A stretch of DNA of 64,000 bases from Pedobacter nanyangensis (GCF_003313505.1 NZ_QMHO01000017.1:1-64000), one strand, 5' to 3'. Counted from the stretch's first letter, positions 24,792 to 34,724 are shown. The notes: generated from the letters alone by a model not told the origin. Made by a program: numbers and translations.

Positions 24792-24998
24792 ATTTTATGT
24801 TCAAATTTAAGAATCAAAAATACGCATTTTTTATGGATTTCAGGGCATTGTGGATAACTATTCAAGTGTTAAAATCGTCCAAAAAGTGTCACAATCTCAT
24901 GATCTTAAAAAAGCATTTTAAACCAGGCAACAAACCACATTTCAGCGAACTAAATTGTTTAATAGCCACCTACTTTTAGGATGTTCGGATTTGATTTT

Positions 24999-25006
24999 TA
25001 TATTTG
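24999..25006 (+). promoter_or_regulatory. -7 box of the OmpH-like gene
   Basis: TATATTTG, 20 bases before the start codon, fits the Bacteroidota -7 element. Confidence 0.45.
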
Positions 25007-25026
25007 CTAAAATTTAGAAGGACAGA

Positions 25027-25629
25027 ATGAAACTAAACACAGTAAAATTTAGCGGACTAGCTACCGCAGTTGCCATCGTTTCTGTGATGAGCGCTTGTGG
25101 AAACAAAGAAACAAAAACTGAAGGCACTGCTACCAAAACCACGGTAAGTGTAGATGCCAACAAGGATAAAATTGTATTTGTAGATTCAGATTCTTTATTG
25201 AACCAATACGAATACTTTAAAGTATTGAAAACCAAAATGGAAGCCAAGGGAAAAGCTGCCGATGCCGATCTTAAGGCAAAAGGGCAAGCCTTCCAACGTG
25301 ATATGCAACAATATCAATCGCAAGCAAACAGCATGACTGCCGAGCAAAGAGCCGCCACAGAGGAAAGATTGGGCCGTAAACAACAAGAGTTGCAGGCTTA
25401 TCAGCAAAATGCCGGTGCTGCTTTCCAAAACGAGCAAGCAAAAGAGCAAGAGGCACTTTACAACAAAGTAGCGGATTATCTTAAAACCTACGCCAAAGAG
25501 AAAGGCTATAAAATGGTGCTGAAATACCAAAAAGGTATGGGCGACATTCTTTTCGCTGATGAAAGTTTGGATGTAACTAGAGAGGTCATTAAAGGCTTAA
25601 ATGAAGCTTATAACAAAGAGAAAAAATAA
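25027..25629 (+). CDS. OmpH/Skp-family periplasmic chaperone-like lipoprotein
   Basis: 200 residues. A lipoprotein signal peptide ends at a lipobox (VMSACG, Cys33), so it is membrane-anchored in the periplasm. The rest is the Skp fold: a short beta segment (KIVFVDSDSLLNQYEYFK), a long coiled coil rich in Gln, Ala and Lys (about 75-150), and a closing strand (YKMVLKYQKGMGDILFADESLDVT). Skp-like proteins hold unfolded outer-membrane proteins. It stands alone with its own terminator. Confidence 0.88.
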   Translation: MKLNTVKFSGLATAVAIVSVMSACGNKETKTEGTATKTTVSVDANKDKIVFVDSDSLLNQYEYFKVLKTKMEAKGKAADADLKAKGQAFQRDMQQYQSQANSMTAEQRAATEERLGRKQQELQAYQQNAGAAFQNEQAKEQEALYNKVADYLKTYAKEKGYKMVLKYQKGMGDILFADESLDVTREVIKGLNEAYNKEKK

Positions 25630-25650
25630 TCTTTGATGATAAAATATTAA

Positions 25651-25680
25651 AAAGTCTCGCAATTGCGGGACTTTTTTTTG
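25651..25680 (+). terminator. terminator after the OmpH-like gene
   Basis: AAAGTC(T)CGCAATTGCG(G)GACTTT makes a tight hairpin followed by eight T. Confidence 0.88.
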
Positions 25681-25717
25681 CAAAATCTTTTAAAAATCTA
25701 TAAATTAAGTTCTACCT

Positions 25718-25995
25718 ATGGAACCACGTCAAAAATTATTTTGGGAGATCAAGTCTCTCCTACTAAATGCGTTTGCTAACCGTATAGAAACCAACGACAG
25801 CGATGGATCATTCATTGCCATAAAAGATTCTTTTTTTGGATGGCTAGCGATCCCGATAGCTTATTGGTTGGCTTCGATCGTTACCATGTAAGTTACAGCA
25901 ACAGTGATATTGAAAAAGACCCAAACCAAGTCTATGAGCTTATTTTTAAACTATTAACCAATAGGATAAGGGTAACCAAACTAGAAAAGAAATAG
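25718..25995 (+). pseudogene. small conserved-looking gene broken by a frameshift at a T-run
   Basis: The frame from ATG 25718 reads MEPRQKLFWEIKSLLLNAF... and stops at 25889-25891 after 57 codons. The -1 frame stays open from the T-run at about 25830 to TAG at 25993-25995 and reads DSLLVGFDRYHVSYSNSD...YELIFKLLTNRIRVTKLEKK. One extra T in the seven-T run would join them into a product of about 92 residues. Both halves look coding. I do not know the family. It may be a true pseudogene, a sequencing error in the homopolymer, or slippage. Confidence 0.6.
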
Positions 25996-26149
25996 AATTT
26001 GTACCAAAAATAATCGAAAAAGCTACCCTGCAGAATTATAAAGATAAACATACCTAGTTTTCATTTTATTCAATAGCTTAGCTAATACCATTAACTTTCT
26101 GTAACATCTTTTAACTTTTGCACCTCTAACTCGTTGTAAATCCTACAAC

Positions 26150-26878
26150 ATGGACCAATACCAACAGCAAATAGTCCTGGAACTTCAGTTTTGGAAGTTG
26201 GAAGTGATGAAAAAGCCTTCGCTAGTGGACAATATTGCTACTAAGGTGCAGGAAAAAATTAACAGCTATATCCCGCAAAAGGCACATAATGCGGTTACCG
26301 CCGTCATTAAACAAATGGTAAAAGCGGTATTGTTCGGTTCGGAAATTACCAGCTCCAAGTTGCCACCTCAAGAAATGAGCCTCCTGCACAGGGAAGCCCT
26401 AGTGAAAGCCAAAATAGACAGCTACTGCAAAACCGGAGCGGCAGAGGGCGGCATTACCGGTGCCGGTGGCTTTTTAATGAGCATGGCCGATTTTCCGGTA
26501 TTGATTGCCATCAAAATTAAGCTGCTTTATGAAATAGCAGCAATTTACGGCTACAATGCCGGCGATTTTAGAGAGCGGCTATATGTTCTACATATTTTTC
26601 AATTGGCATTTTCTAGCAAAAAGGGGAGCCAACAAGTGTTGGCACAAATGGAAAACTGGGATCAAAAGCTTTTCTTATTGCCCGAGAACGGCGACCAGTT
26701 TGACTGGCAAACTTTCCAGCAGGAATACCGCGACTATATTGACTTAGCTAAACTGGCACAGTTACTCCCGGTGGTAGGTGCCGCCGTTGGGGCGGTTGCC
26801 AATTACCAGCTCATTAAAAAATTGGGGAAAACCGCAATGATGAGCTACAGGATGCGGGAGCTCCAAAAACGAGAATGA
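26150..26878 (+). CDS. EcsC-family protein
   Basis: 242 residues. The EcsC pattern is seen: KTGAAEGGITGAGGFLMSMADFP (a glycine-rich amphipathic or membrane-associated segment, about 95-120), LLYEIAAIYGY, and a second Gly/Ala-rich patch LLPVVGAAVGAVANYQLI (about 205-222). The name comes from the B. subtilis ecs operon; the molecular role is unknown. Start at ATG; monocistronic. Confidence 0.85.
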   Translation: MDQYQQQIVLELQFWKLEVMKKPSLVDNIATKVQEKINSYIPQKAHNAVTAVIKQMVKAVLFGSEITSSKLPPQEMSLLHREALVKAKIDSYCKTGAAEGGITGAGGFLMSMADFPVLIAIKIKLLYEIAAIYGYNAGDFRERLYVLHIFQLAFSSKKGSQQVLAQMENWDQKLFLLPENGDQFDWQTFQQEYRDYIDLAKLAQLLPVVGAAVGAVANYQLIKKLGKTAMMSYRMRELQKRE

Positions 26879-27116
26879 GCTCATTGGATGGCCTGAAAAT
26901 TTAGTATCGAACTTGGCTTTTTGAACGAAGTTGGTGCAAAAACTTTGTTAATTAAACCCGATTGAAGTGAAAATCCTTTTTTTGATGGCCGTCATTCAAC
27001 GGCTGCCAAAAAAAGATTGCAACGAAAAGCGGGGCTGCCATTACCAAGAACCACGGCATGAACTTTTGCTAAAAACACCTTTAACCTTAAACCTTTCAGC
27101 TTCCACCTTTTTTAAC

Positions 27117-27124
27117 TACCTTTG
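27117..27124 (+). promoter_or_regulatory. -7 box of the ABC-F gene
   Basis: TACCTTTG lies 20 bases before ATG 27144 and inside the upstream part of the open frame, which argues that translation begins at 27144 and not at 26967. Confidence 0.5.
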
Positions 27125-27143
27125 CGGCTTATTTTTCAGCAAC

Positions 27144-28769
27144 ATGATTTCAGTTTCAAACCTATCGTTACGTTACGGAAAACGTACACTATTTGAGGAC
27201 GTTAACCTAAAGTTTACCCATGGCAACTGCTATGGTGTAATTGGCGCAAATGGCGCAGGTAAATCTACCTTCATGAAGATTTTATCTGGCGATGTACAGC
27301 AAACTAGTGGCTCGGTAGCCTTTACCCCAGGCGAGCGCATGGCGGTACTTAAGCAAAACCATTACGAATTTGACGAGTTTCCAGTGATTGAAACGGTTAT
27401 GATGGGTCACAAGCAGCTGTACGACATCATGAAGGAAAAAGATGCCATCTATATGAAGGAAGATTTTAGTGAGAAAGATGGCGAACGTGCTGGCGAATTG
27501 GAAAATCTTTTCGCTGAAATGGATGGCTGGAACATGGAAAGCAATGCTGCTACCCTGTTGAGCAACCTCGGGATCAAGGAAGAATTTCACCACAAGTTAT
27601 TGAAAGAATTGGATGGTAACCAAAAAGTACGCGTGTTATTGGCACAGGCTTTATTTGGCAATCCTGATATTTTATTACTGGATGAACCTACCAACGATTT
27701 GGACATTGACACCATTGCTTGGTTGGAAAATTTCTTGGCCGATTACCAGAACATTGTATTGGTAGTAAGCCACGACAGGCACTTTTTAGATGCGGTTTGT
27801 ACGCACATTGTGGATATCGATTTTGGCAAAATGAACATCTATACCGGCAACTATAGCTTCTGGTACGAAAGTAGCCAGTTGGCCTTGAAACAACGTGCCG
27901 ACCAAAACAAGAAACTAGAGGATAAAGTAAAGGAATTGCAGGAATTTATCCGCAGGTTTAGCGCCAATGCTTCTAAATCCAAGCAGGCCACTTCTAGGAA
28001 AAAAGCTTTGGACAAGATTGATATTTCAGAGATCAAGGCTTCTAGCCGCAAGTATCCGGCCATTATGTTTAACAACAATGGCGCCCGTGAAGCTGGCGAT
28101 CAAATTTTACAGGTAGAAAAATTAAGCAAGACGGTTAACGGTGAAGTAATGTTCAAAGACATTACCTTTATGGTTAATAAAGGTGATAAAATTGCAATTC
28201 TTTCGCAGAATAGCTTGGCTACCGCAGCTTTTTATAATATACTGAATGGCAATGACAAAGACTATACTGGCGAGTTTAAATTTGGCGTAACCATTAGTAT
28301 TGCGGATATTCCCAATGACAATACCGAGTTTTTTGCCAACAAAGATGAAAATTTGGTGGATTGGCTACGTGAGTACTCTGGAACCGACGCCGACGAGCAA
28401 TTTGTACGCAGTTTTTTGGGACGTATGTTGTTTTCGGGAGAAGAGGTACTGAAAAATGTGAAGGTACTTTCTGGAGGGGAAAAAATGCGCTGCATGTTCT
28501 CTAGAATGATGTTGCAACAAGCAAACTTTCTATTGTTTGATGAACCTACCAATCACTTGGATTTGGAATCGATTACGGCTTTAAACAACGGCATGAAAGA
28601 TTTTAAGGGCACCATGTTGTTTACCTCACGAGATCATGCCTTAACCGAGTCGGTAGCTAATCGTATTATTGAAATTACCCCAAATGGAATTATTGATAAA
28701 TTGATGACTTACGACGAGTACATCAACAATGATGACGTGGCCAGGTTGAGAGCAGAAATGTATAAATAA
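27144..28769 (+). CDS. ABC-F family ATPase, YbiT-like, with one degenerate ATP site
   Basis: 541 residues from ATG 27144; two ABC domains joined by a linker, as in YbiT (about 530). The linker stretch RFSANASKSKQATSR matches YbiT closely. NBD1 has Walker A GANGAGKST (34-42), Walker B LLLDEPTNDLD and SHDRH, but its signature is LDGNQ, not LSGGQ. NBD2 has signature LSGGE and Walker B FDEPTNHLD, but no P-loop (SQNSLATAAF) and SRDH in place of SHD. Thus the NBD1 Walker A / NBD2 signature site is intact and the other is degenerate. ABC-F proteins act on ribosomes. The longer frame from 26967 is rejected because the promoter lies within it. Confidence 0.9.
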   Translation: MISVSNLSLRYGKRTLFEDVNLKFTHGNCYGVIGANGAGKSTFMKILSGDVQQTSGSVAFTPGERMAVLKQNHYEFDEFPVIETVMMGHKQLYDIMKEKDAIYMKEDFSEKDGERAGELENLFAEMDGWNMESNAATLLSNLGIKEEFHHKLLKELDGNQKVRVLLAQALFGNPDILLLDEPTNDLDIDTIAWLENFLADYQNIVLVVSHDRHFLDAVCTHIVDIDFGKMNIYTGNYSFWYESSQLALKQRADQNKKLEDKVKELQEFIRRFSANASKSKQATSRKKALDKIDISEIKASSRKYPAIMFNNNGAREAGDQILQVEKLSKTVNGEVMFKDITFMVNKGDKIAILSQNSLATAAFYNILNGNDKDYTGEFKFGVTISIADIPNDNTEFFANKDENLVDWLREYSGTDADEQFVRSFLGRMLFSGEEVLKNVKVLSGGEKMRCMFSRMMLQQANFLLFDEPTNHLDLESITALNNGMKDFKGTMLFTSRDHALTESVANRIIEITPNGIIDKLMTYDEYINNDDVARLRAEMYK

Positions 28770-28818
28770 TTTAAGGCCATTGCCCCGAAAAGCTTCGGGT
28801 TGGATTGCTATTATTGCA

Positions 28819-28855
28819 GAAAGCGCCCCGGGAAATAATTTCCCGGGGCGCTTTC
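28819..28855. terminator. long GC-rich palindrome between convergent genes
   Basis: A perfect 17-base stem (28819-28835 with 28839-28855) with the loop TAA and a CCCCGGG core. It lies between the ABC-F and TonB-dependent receptor stop codons. No T-run is adjacent, so it may terminate poorly but would still block read-through or protect 3' ends. Confidence 0.7.
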
Positions 28856-28879
28856 ATGATTATCGTTATTTAAACCCCA

Positions 28880-31765
28880 TTATGGGTTGAACGCCAATGA
28901 AACATAGTACATTGCACCAACTTCGGGGTTACCATAAGAAGTGATATAGTATTTGTTCAGAATGTTTGACCCACCAATTTTAATTAATGAATTTACTGAA
29001 GGCACTTTAAAATTCACCTGAGCATCTACAGTACCAAATGCTGGCACTTCGCCACCGGCAAATGAAGAGAACCAAACGAATTTATCTTGCCAACGATAGT
29101 TCACATTAAAACCTACGTTTTTAAACACTTCGCGGTTGCTGATCCCTAAGTTGTAACGAATTTCTGGTGTATTGAAATCATTGTTGTAGTCGGCAGGTAA
29201 ATCATTTAATTTGTTGTAAGATACATTGCCGGAAAACGTGTATTTGCCTCTTACGTAATCTAAACCAAATGCACCACCATAAGTAGTAACTTTACCAGTT
29301 GCATTTACAGGCACACCAAATTTTACAAATGTAGGTGAAGTTGGCGTTCCCTGATTTTGATAGACATTTACCCCAGTGATAAAATCTTTATACTGGTTAT
29401 AGAAACCATAAATATCAATTAGGAAGTTTGACCCCAATAAACCTTTATAACCCAATTCGTATGCTGTTACGCTTTCAGGGCGTACACCTCGAGGATCAAA
29501 GGTGTAAGTAGGCGGAGTGGTTGTTGCGCCGGCTACTAAAGCTCTATATCCTGCCTCGGTAATTGGTTTATTGGTTAACAAATTATATTTATTTAAGAAA
29601 GATGGAAGTCCTCCAATTAAACGCTGGCTACCTCCCCCAACTGACAGGTCAATATATTGATTTTGAGTGGTTGGATTACGGAAACCTGTTTGGAACGACG
29701 CCCTGATATTAGAGTTTTTAGCCACGGTCCATACGCCAGTAACGCGTGGGGTAAAACGGCCATCAAAATTCTGACTCTTATCAAAACGACCTGCTACGGT
29801 TAACTTAAATGCTTCACCAAATTTTTTACCTAACTGTCCAAATGCTGCGTATTCATCAATATCTATTTCTCTATTTAAATCATCAAAAATAGTTCCACCA
29901 GAATTCAAATCAAATCTACGGGCCGAAGCGCCTACTTGAAATTCTACAACGTTGTTGAACAAACGAGAGAAATTATACATCCCCTCGTAATGGTAAAGAT
30001 TTGACTTATCATTGAATTTAGCACCATAAATACCCTTATCCATATTAGTTTGGCTGATATAGGTATTTCTGATTTGTTGCGCATAGTTTTCGAACTGGGC
30101 TGAGCCTGGCAAAACTCTACCTGCATCTGCTGCATTACGAGCCATTTGATGTGCTGTGGCGCTATTGGCACCACCTGATATTGCTCCTATGTAATTTCCA
30201 ACATATTGTGGAAACCATACGGTTGAAGCCTTGGTCTTCTCGTTGATGTAGCTGCCCAAGATCGAGGAAATGTACGAGTCGCCGGAACGCTCTTGTGTAG
30301 TGTAACCTCTTACATAAAAATCTTCTCCCTTAAGTTCCAACTTATATAGTCCGATGTTGAAATTACGTAACGAATAACGATCTGAGCCCGTATAAACAGA
30401 GGTACCAGTACCCCAGTTAGCTAGTGCAGAAAGCTGGATAGTATTAGTCAGATTATAATACAATCCTCCGGACATCTTCAAAGATTTGGTATTATAATCT
30501 ACCAAGTTAATCTCATCATAACCTGTTCTGGAAACGTTTGAATTAAGTGCCGCATTTAGGGCTGGAGTATTAATTCCTGCGTAAAAAGCACGAGTATTTG
30601 CATTTGTTGCCAGAAAAGAATTCAGCATCGCTAAACGTGTAGGATCTGATTTAAAATTATTTATCTGAACCTCAGTAGGCATTGTAGTACCTGGAATTCC
30701 CAACGCAGCTTTAACATAACTGGATGTTCCGGCATTTAAAACAGAGTTAGCCACTGCCCTCATATTTTGACTAACTTCATCACCATAAACATTCACTCCA
30801 TCGTAGTTTGGATCTGATTGGCGGTTGCCCGACGTAGGCATATTACGTGCCCTATCGAAGTTCGATTGATTAGTGCCAAACCAGTCTTTCGCCTGTAAAA
30901 ACGAGAAGGCAAACTTTGCTCCAAACTTGTTGTTCCAAGATTTGGCCATGCGCATATCAAATTGCTTAAATTCTTGAACAGAGGTATTATTATCATTAAC
31001 ATGATTTATTCCTGTTTTCAACTGAAAGCTAGCTCCCTGATATTTAAATGGATCTTTAGAAGTCATCAACAAAGTACCGCTGATACCTCCAGCACCATAC
31101 AAGGCAGAGGAAGCACCTGGCAACAGCTCTACGTTATCTACATCAAGCTCTGTAATACCCACAATGTTACCTACAGAAAAGTTTAGGCCAGGCGCCTGGT
31201 TGTCCATTCCGTCAATTAACTGGTTGAAACGGGTATTACCGTTGGCATTAAAACCTCGGGTATTGTACGATCTAAACGTTAAACTTTGCGTACTCATCTC
31301 CACCCCTTTAATGTTTTGAATAGCATCGTAGAACGATGGAGCGGCAATTTCCTTAATCTGGGCAGCGCCCATGCGTTCGATAGTTACCGGCGATTCTAGG
31401 ATACGCTCTGGCGTACGCGATGCTGAGACTACCACTTCCTGGCCCAAAATTGCGCCAGATTCCAGTTCAAAGCTCAAATTGGTTGCCATACCGGTAATTT
31501 CCCGCTCTACCGTATTAAAACCAACAAAACTTACAGAAAGTGTAAAAGGTGGTTTTTCGGTAGTTGTAAAAGAGAATTTGCCATTTTGGTCGGTAGAAGA
31601 ACCTATTGTTTTTCCCTTCACTGTTACACTTACCCCGGGAATTGGTTCTTTGGTTAGCTTATCAGTTACGGTGCCACTAACCACAATGCTCTGCGCACTA
31701 GCCGCGAACCCGGTCCACAGCAAAACACAAAGCACAAGAAATACTTTAGTAATAGTTTTGTTCAT
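28880..31765 (-). CDS. TonB-dependent outer-membrane receptor
   Basis: 961 residues. A signal peptide (residues 1-24, ending SAQS), then a carboxypeptidase-regulatory-like beta-sandwich (about 27-112; VSGTVTDKLTKEPIPGVSV), a plug domain (about 115-240; RILESPVTIERMG, FRSYNTRGFNANGNTRF, YGAGGISGTLLM) and a 22-strand barrel ending in YYVSLAFNP. No SusD partner is adjacent and the SusC-specific plug signature is absent, so it more likely imports a metal chelate, vitamin or similar ligand than a glycan. Ligand not predictable. It is transcribed alone. Confidence 0.92.
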   Translation of the reverse strand: MNKTITKVFLVLCVLLWTGFAASAQSIVVSGTVTDKLTKEPIPGVSVTVKGKTIGSSTDQNGKFSFTTTEKPPFTLSVSFVGFNTVEREITGMATNLSFELESGAILGQEVVVSASRTPERILESPVTIERMGAAQIKEIAAPSFYDAIQNIKGVEMSTQSLTFRSYNTRGFNANGNTRFNQLIDGMDNQAPGLNFSVGNIVGITELDVDNVELLPGASSALYGAGGISGTLLMTSKDPFKYQGASFQLKTGINHVNDNNTSVQEFKQFDMRMAKSWNNKFGAKFAFSFLQAKDWFGTNQSNFDRARNMPTSGNRQSDPNYDGVNVYGDEVSQNMRAVANSVLNAGTSSYVKAALGIPGTTMPTEVQINNFKSDPTRLAMLNSFLATNANTRAFYAGINTPALNAALNSNVSRTGYDEINLVDYNTKSLKMSGGLYYNLTNTIQLSALANWGTGTSVYTGSDRYSLRNFNIGLYKLELKGEDFYVRGYTTQERSGDSYISSILGSYINEKTKASTVWFPQYVGNYIGAISGGANSATAHQMARNAADAGRVLPGSAQFENYAQQIRNTYISQTNMDKGIYGAKFNDKSNLYHYEGMYNFSRLFNNVVEFQVGASARRFDLNSGGTIFDDLNREIDIDEYAAFGQLGKKFGEAFKLTVAGRFDKSQNFDGRFTPRVTGVWTVAKNSNIRASFQTGFRNPTTQNQYIDLSVGGGSQRLIGGLPSFLNKYNLLTNKPITEAGYRALVAGATTTPPTYTFDPRGVRPESVTAYELGYKGLLGSNFLIDIYGFYNQYKDFITGVNVYQNQGTPTSPTFVKFGVPVNATGKVTTYGGAFGLDYVRGKYTFSGNVSYNKLNDLPADYNNDFNTPEIRYNLGISNREVFKNVGFNVNYRWQDKFVWFSSFAGGEVPAFGTVDAQVNFKVPSVNSLIKIGGSNILNKYYITSYGNPEVGAMYYVSLAFNP

Positions 31766-31938
31766 ACTTCTGTAGTTTATATTGTTTATTTTAACATAAA
31801 CTTAATACAATTTTTGGTACTTACAAATTTTTATTCTGCCATTGATGAAGCACTAATTAAAATTAGATTGTCCTTCATTTCATTTTTATAATTAAATTGG
31901 CTTCGGCCTAAAGCAAACCAAAAACATAACCCGCACCA

Positions 31939-34371
31939 ATGAACAGAGTTAAAGCACTGATATGCGTTCTCATCCCTATTCTGTTGGGATATTTCTTAAA
32001 TACAAAATTTGGTGATCTTCCTCCTATTTTAAAATTTTTAAATCCTTTTACCGGATTTTGGCAAAATGCCGAGGGGATGTTACCCAGCAAAAGTAAAAAG
32101 CTAGTCCTGAAGAACGCCAGAGACAATATAGAGATTGCATTTGACGATCGTATGATTCCCCATGTATTTGCTAAAAATGATCACGACTTGTACTACGCAC
32201 AGGGCTATGTTACCGCTATGCACAGGCTTTGGCAAATGGATTTCCAAACTCGTTTTGCCGCTGGCAGAATATCGGAAGTTGTTGGGGCAAAAGCCATAGA
32301 AGTAGATAAATATCAACGGCGCATGGGCATGGTATATGGGGCAGAAAATTCCCTAGAAGGCATGATGGCCGATCCCCATGCCAGGGAAATGCTTTTAGCT
32401 TACACCGATGGTATTAACGACTATATCAAATCGTTGAACCGCCACAACCTGCCCATAGAATACAAACTACTAGACTTTAAGCCTGAAAAATGGACGCCGA
32501 TAAAATGCGCTTTACTACTTAAACAAATGTCGGCGGTGTTGGCCATGGGCTCCGACGAGTTTTACATGACCAACATCCTTAAAAAATACGGCCCAGCAAT
32601 TACAAAAGACCTATTCCCCGATTATCCATTTAAGGAAGATCCTATTATCCCGGCAGGCACCAAATGGGATTTTACGCCCCTGGCTATTCCGGCCACACCT
32701 AAATCTTTTACCGACATGATGAGCACTAACATTGCCACCAAGCAAAAAGAAGAAGGCATAGGGAGCAACAACTGGGCAGTATCAGGGATAAAAACGGCTT
32801 CGGGATTTCCAATTTTGGCAAACGACCCGCACCTGGATTTAACCTTGCCTTCCATCTGGTACCAGATACAATTACACGCTCCTGGAATAAATGCCTATGG
32901 AGTATCTCTTCCCGGCGCTCCGGGAATCATTATTGGCTTTAACCAAAACATTGCTTGGGGCGTAACCAACGTAGCCGCTGATGTGCTTGATTTTTATCAG
33001 ATTAAATTTAAGGACGATAAGCACCAAAGCTATTGGTACAACAACAAATGGCAAAATACCAAGCCTCGATATGAAAAAATTACCGTAAAAGGCGCTGCTG
33101 ATATAGTAGACACCGTGCTTTATACGCATCATGGCCCCGTGGTTTACTTCCAGAAACCCAGCTACGGTAGGGCAGCCAATGTGCCAACCGGGCATGCTTT
33201 ACGCTGGATAGCTCATGATAAATCAAATGAACTAAAAGCCTTCTATTTATTGAACAGGGGCAAAAACTATAACGACTATCGTAAAGCCTTGCCTTACTTT
33301 ACCGCACCTGCCCAAAACTTTATTTTTGCAAGTGCAGATAATGATATAGCCATTACCCCAAATGGCAAATTTCCTTTAAAGTGGAAAAACCAAGGAAAAT
33401 TCATTTTGGACGGCACTGATCCAAGTAACGATTGGCAAGGCTGGATTCCTGCGGCACAAAATCCAACAGTTAAAAATCCGCCACGAAATTTTGTAAGTTC
33501 AGCCAACCAATCCTCTACCGATCCGAGCTATCCGTATTACATCAATTGGGAGTTTTCTCCTTATGAAAGAGGAAAGCGAATTAACGACAGGCTAAAATCA
33601 ATGGACAAAATTACTGCCGACAGCATGCGCCGCCTGCAAACAGATTCGTACAGCATTATGGCCGAAAATTTACTGCCCTACCTACTTCCTTTGGTAAATA
33701 CAGCTAACCTAAACGCTACCCAAAAAGAAGCCTACAACCTCAGCACAAACTGGAACAAATATTTTGATGCCAAATCTATAGCGGCCAGTGTATTTGATTT
33801 GTGGACAAAGAGATTGTCTATTGAAATTTGGGACGATGAGTTTAACGATAAACAACAGCCGATGCGCTACCCGTCTCGCGATAGAACCATAGAAATGATC
33901 CAAAAAGACCCGAATGCAAGATGGTTTGACAATGTGAACACCGCCAAAAAAGAAACCTTGACGGATTTGGTCAATAGCTCATTTAAATATGCCTGCGACA
34001 GCCTCGAAAGAAAATATGGTCCAATAGGCGAAGATTGGCAATGGGCCAAGGTGAAAAACACTAACGTACCACATTTAGCAAAAATACCTGGTTTTGGCTC
34101 CAAAAAACTACTTATAGGTGGTTCAAAAAGTACCGTAAATGCCTTAAGCGAAAGTAATGGCCCATCATGGAGAATGGTGATTGAATTGGGCAAAACCCCT
34201 AAAGGACATGGCGTTTATCCGGGCGGACAATCTGGAAACCCTGGCAGCCCTTTCTACGACAACATGATTGACACTTGGGCGCAAGGAAAGCTATATGATT
34301 TGTTCTTTATGCAATCTATGGACGACAAATCAGGAAAAATTATCTCACGTTATAAAATCTCAAAAAAATAA
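31939..34371 (+). CDS. penicillin acylase family protein (Ntn hydrolase)
   Basis: 810 residues. A signal or anchor helix (about 5-20), then the alpha-chain region (MHRLWQMDFQTRFAAGRISE is typical), a spacer, and the beta chain beginning at the catalytic serine after autocleavage (IGSNNWAVSG, Ser276). Other family marks are NDPHLDLTLPSIWYQ, and Asn/Arg-rich motifs later (FVSSANQSSTDPSYP, GGQSGNPGSPFY). It is expected in the periplasm; members cleave beta-lactam side chains or acyl-homoserine lactones, and the substrate here cannot be told from sequence. A small membrane-protein gene follows after two bases. Confidence 0.92.
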   Translation: MNRVKALICVLIPILLGYFLNTKFGDLPPILKFLNPFTGFWQNAEGMLPSKSKKLVLKNARDNIEIAFDDRMIPHVFAKNDHDLYYAQGYVTAMHRLWQMDFQTRFAAGRISEVVGAKAIEVDKYQRRMGMVYGAENSLEGMMADPHAREMLLAYTDGINDYIKSLNRHNLPIEYKLLDFKPEKWTPIKCALLLKQMSAVLAMGSDEFYMTNILKKYGPAITKDLFPDYPFKEDPIIPAGTKWDFTPLAIPATPKSFTDMMSTNIATKQKEEGIGSNNWAVSGIKTASGFPILANDPHLDLTLPSIWYQIQLHAPGINAYGVSLPGAPGIIIGFNQNIAWGVTNVAADVLDFYQIKFKDDKHQSYWYNNKWQNTKPRYEKITVKGAADIVDTVLYTHHGPVVYFQKPSYGRAANVPTGHALRWIAHDKSNELKAFYLLNRGKNYNDYRKALPYFTAPAQNFIFASADNDIAITPNGKFPLKWKNQGKFILDGTDPSNDWQGWIPAAQNPTVKNPPRNFVSSANQSSTDPSYPYYINWEFSPYERGKRINDRLKSMDKITADSMRRLQTDSYSIMAENLLPYLLPLVNTANLNATQKEAYNLSTNWNKYFDAKSIAASVFDLWTKRLSIEIWDDEFNDKQQPMRYPSRDRTIEMIQKDPNARWFDNVNTAKKETLTDLVNSSFKYACDSLERKYGPIGEDWQWAKVKNTNVPHLAKIPGFGSKKLLIGGSKSTVNALSESNGPSWRMVIELGKTPKGHGVYPGGQSGNPGSPFYDNMIDTWAQGKLYDLFFMQSMDDKSGKIISRYKISKK

Positions 34372-34373
34372 AA

Positions 34374-34724
34374 ATGGTTTTCATCGTAATCATCATCATA
34401 TCGTTTGCTCTACAATCTTTTTTCCCCTGGTGGGTAGTTATTGTAGCCTCATTTGCTACTTGCGGTATCATTGGTAAAACTGCAAAGATATCTTTCTGGC
34501 AACCATTTTTAGCTATTGTGGTGCTATGGACAGCCATGGCGTTATACAAAAGTATGCCCAACCACCATTTGTTGGCAGCAAGAGTAGCCGAAATGTTTGG
34601 GCTAAAGGTTTGGCCTGCAATACTGGCCTTAAGTGCGCTTATTGGCGGATTAGTCGCGGGAGTTAGTGGTCTTTGCGGTTATTACTTCAGAAAATCAACT
34701 ATCACCCCAAAAGCAAAATCGTAA
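34374..34724 (+). CDS. small membrane protein of unknown function
   Basis: 116 residues with four hydrophobic segments (about 2-14, 17-32, 40-57 and 82-105), a Gly-rich last helix (ALIGGLVAGVSGLCGYYFRK) and a basic tail. It begins two bases after the penicillin acylase stop, so it is cotranscribed. I do not recognise the family; similar small proteins follow acylase genes in related bacteria, and a helper role is only a guess. Confidence 0.7.
   Translation: MVFIVIIIISFALQSFFPWWVVIVASFATCGIIGKTAKISFWQPFLAIVVLWTAMALYKSMPNHHLLAARVAEMFGLKVWPAILALSALIGGLVAGVSGLCGYYFRKSTITPKAKS

Noticed and set aside
26967..27143. 59-codon N-terminal extension of the ABC-F gene
   Set aside because: A TACCTTTG promoter box lies within it and the residues before MISVSNLSLRYG match nothing in the family.
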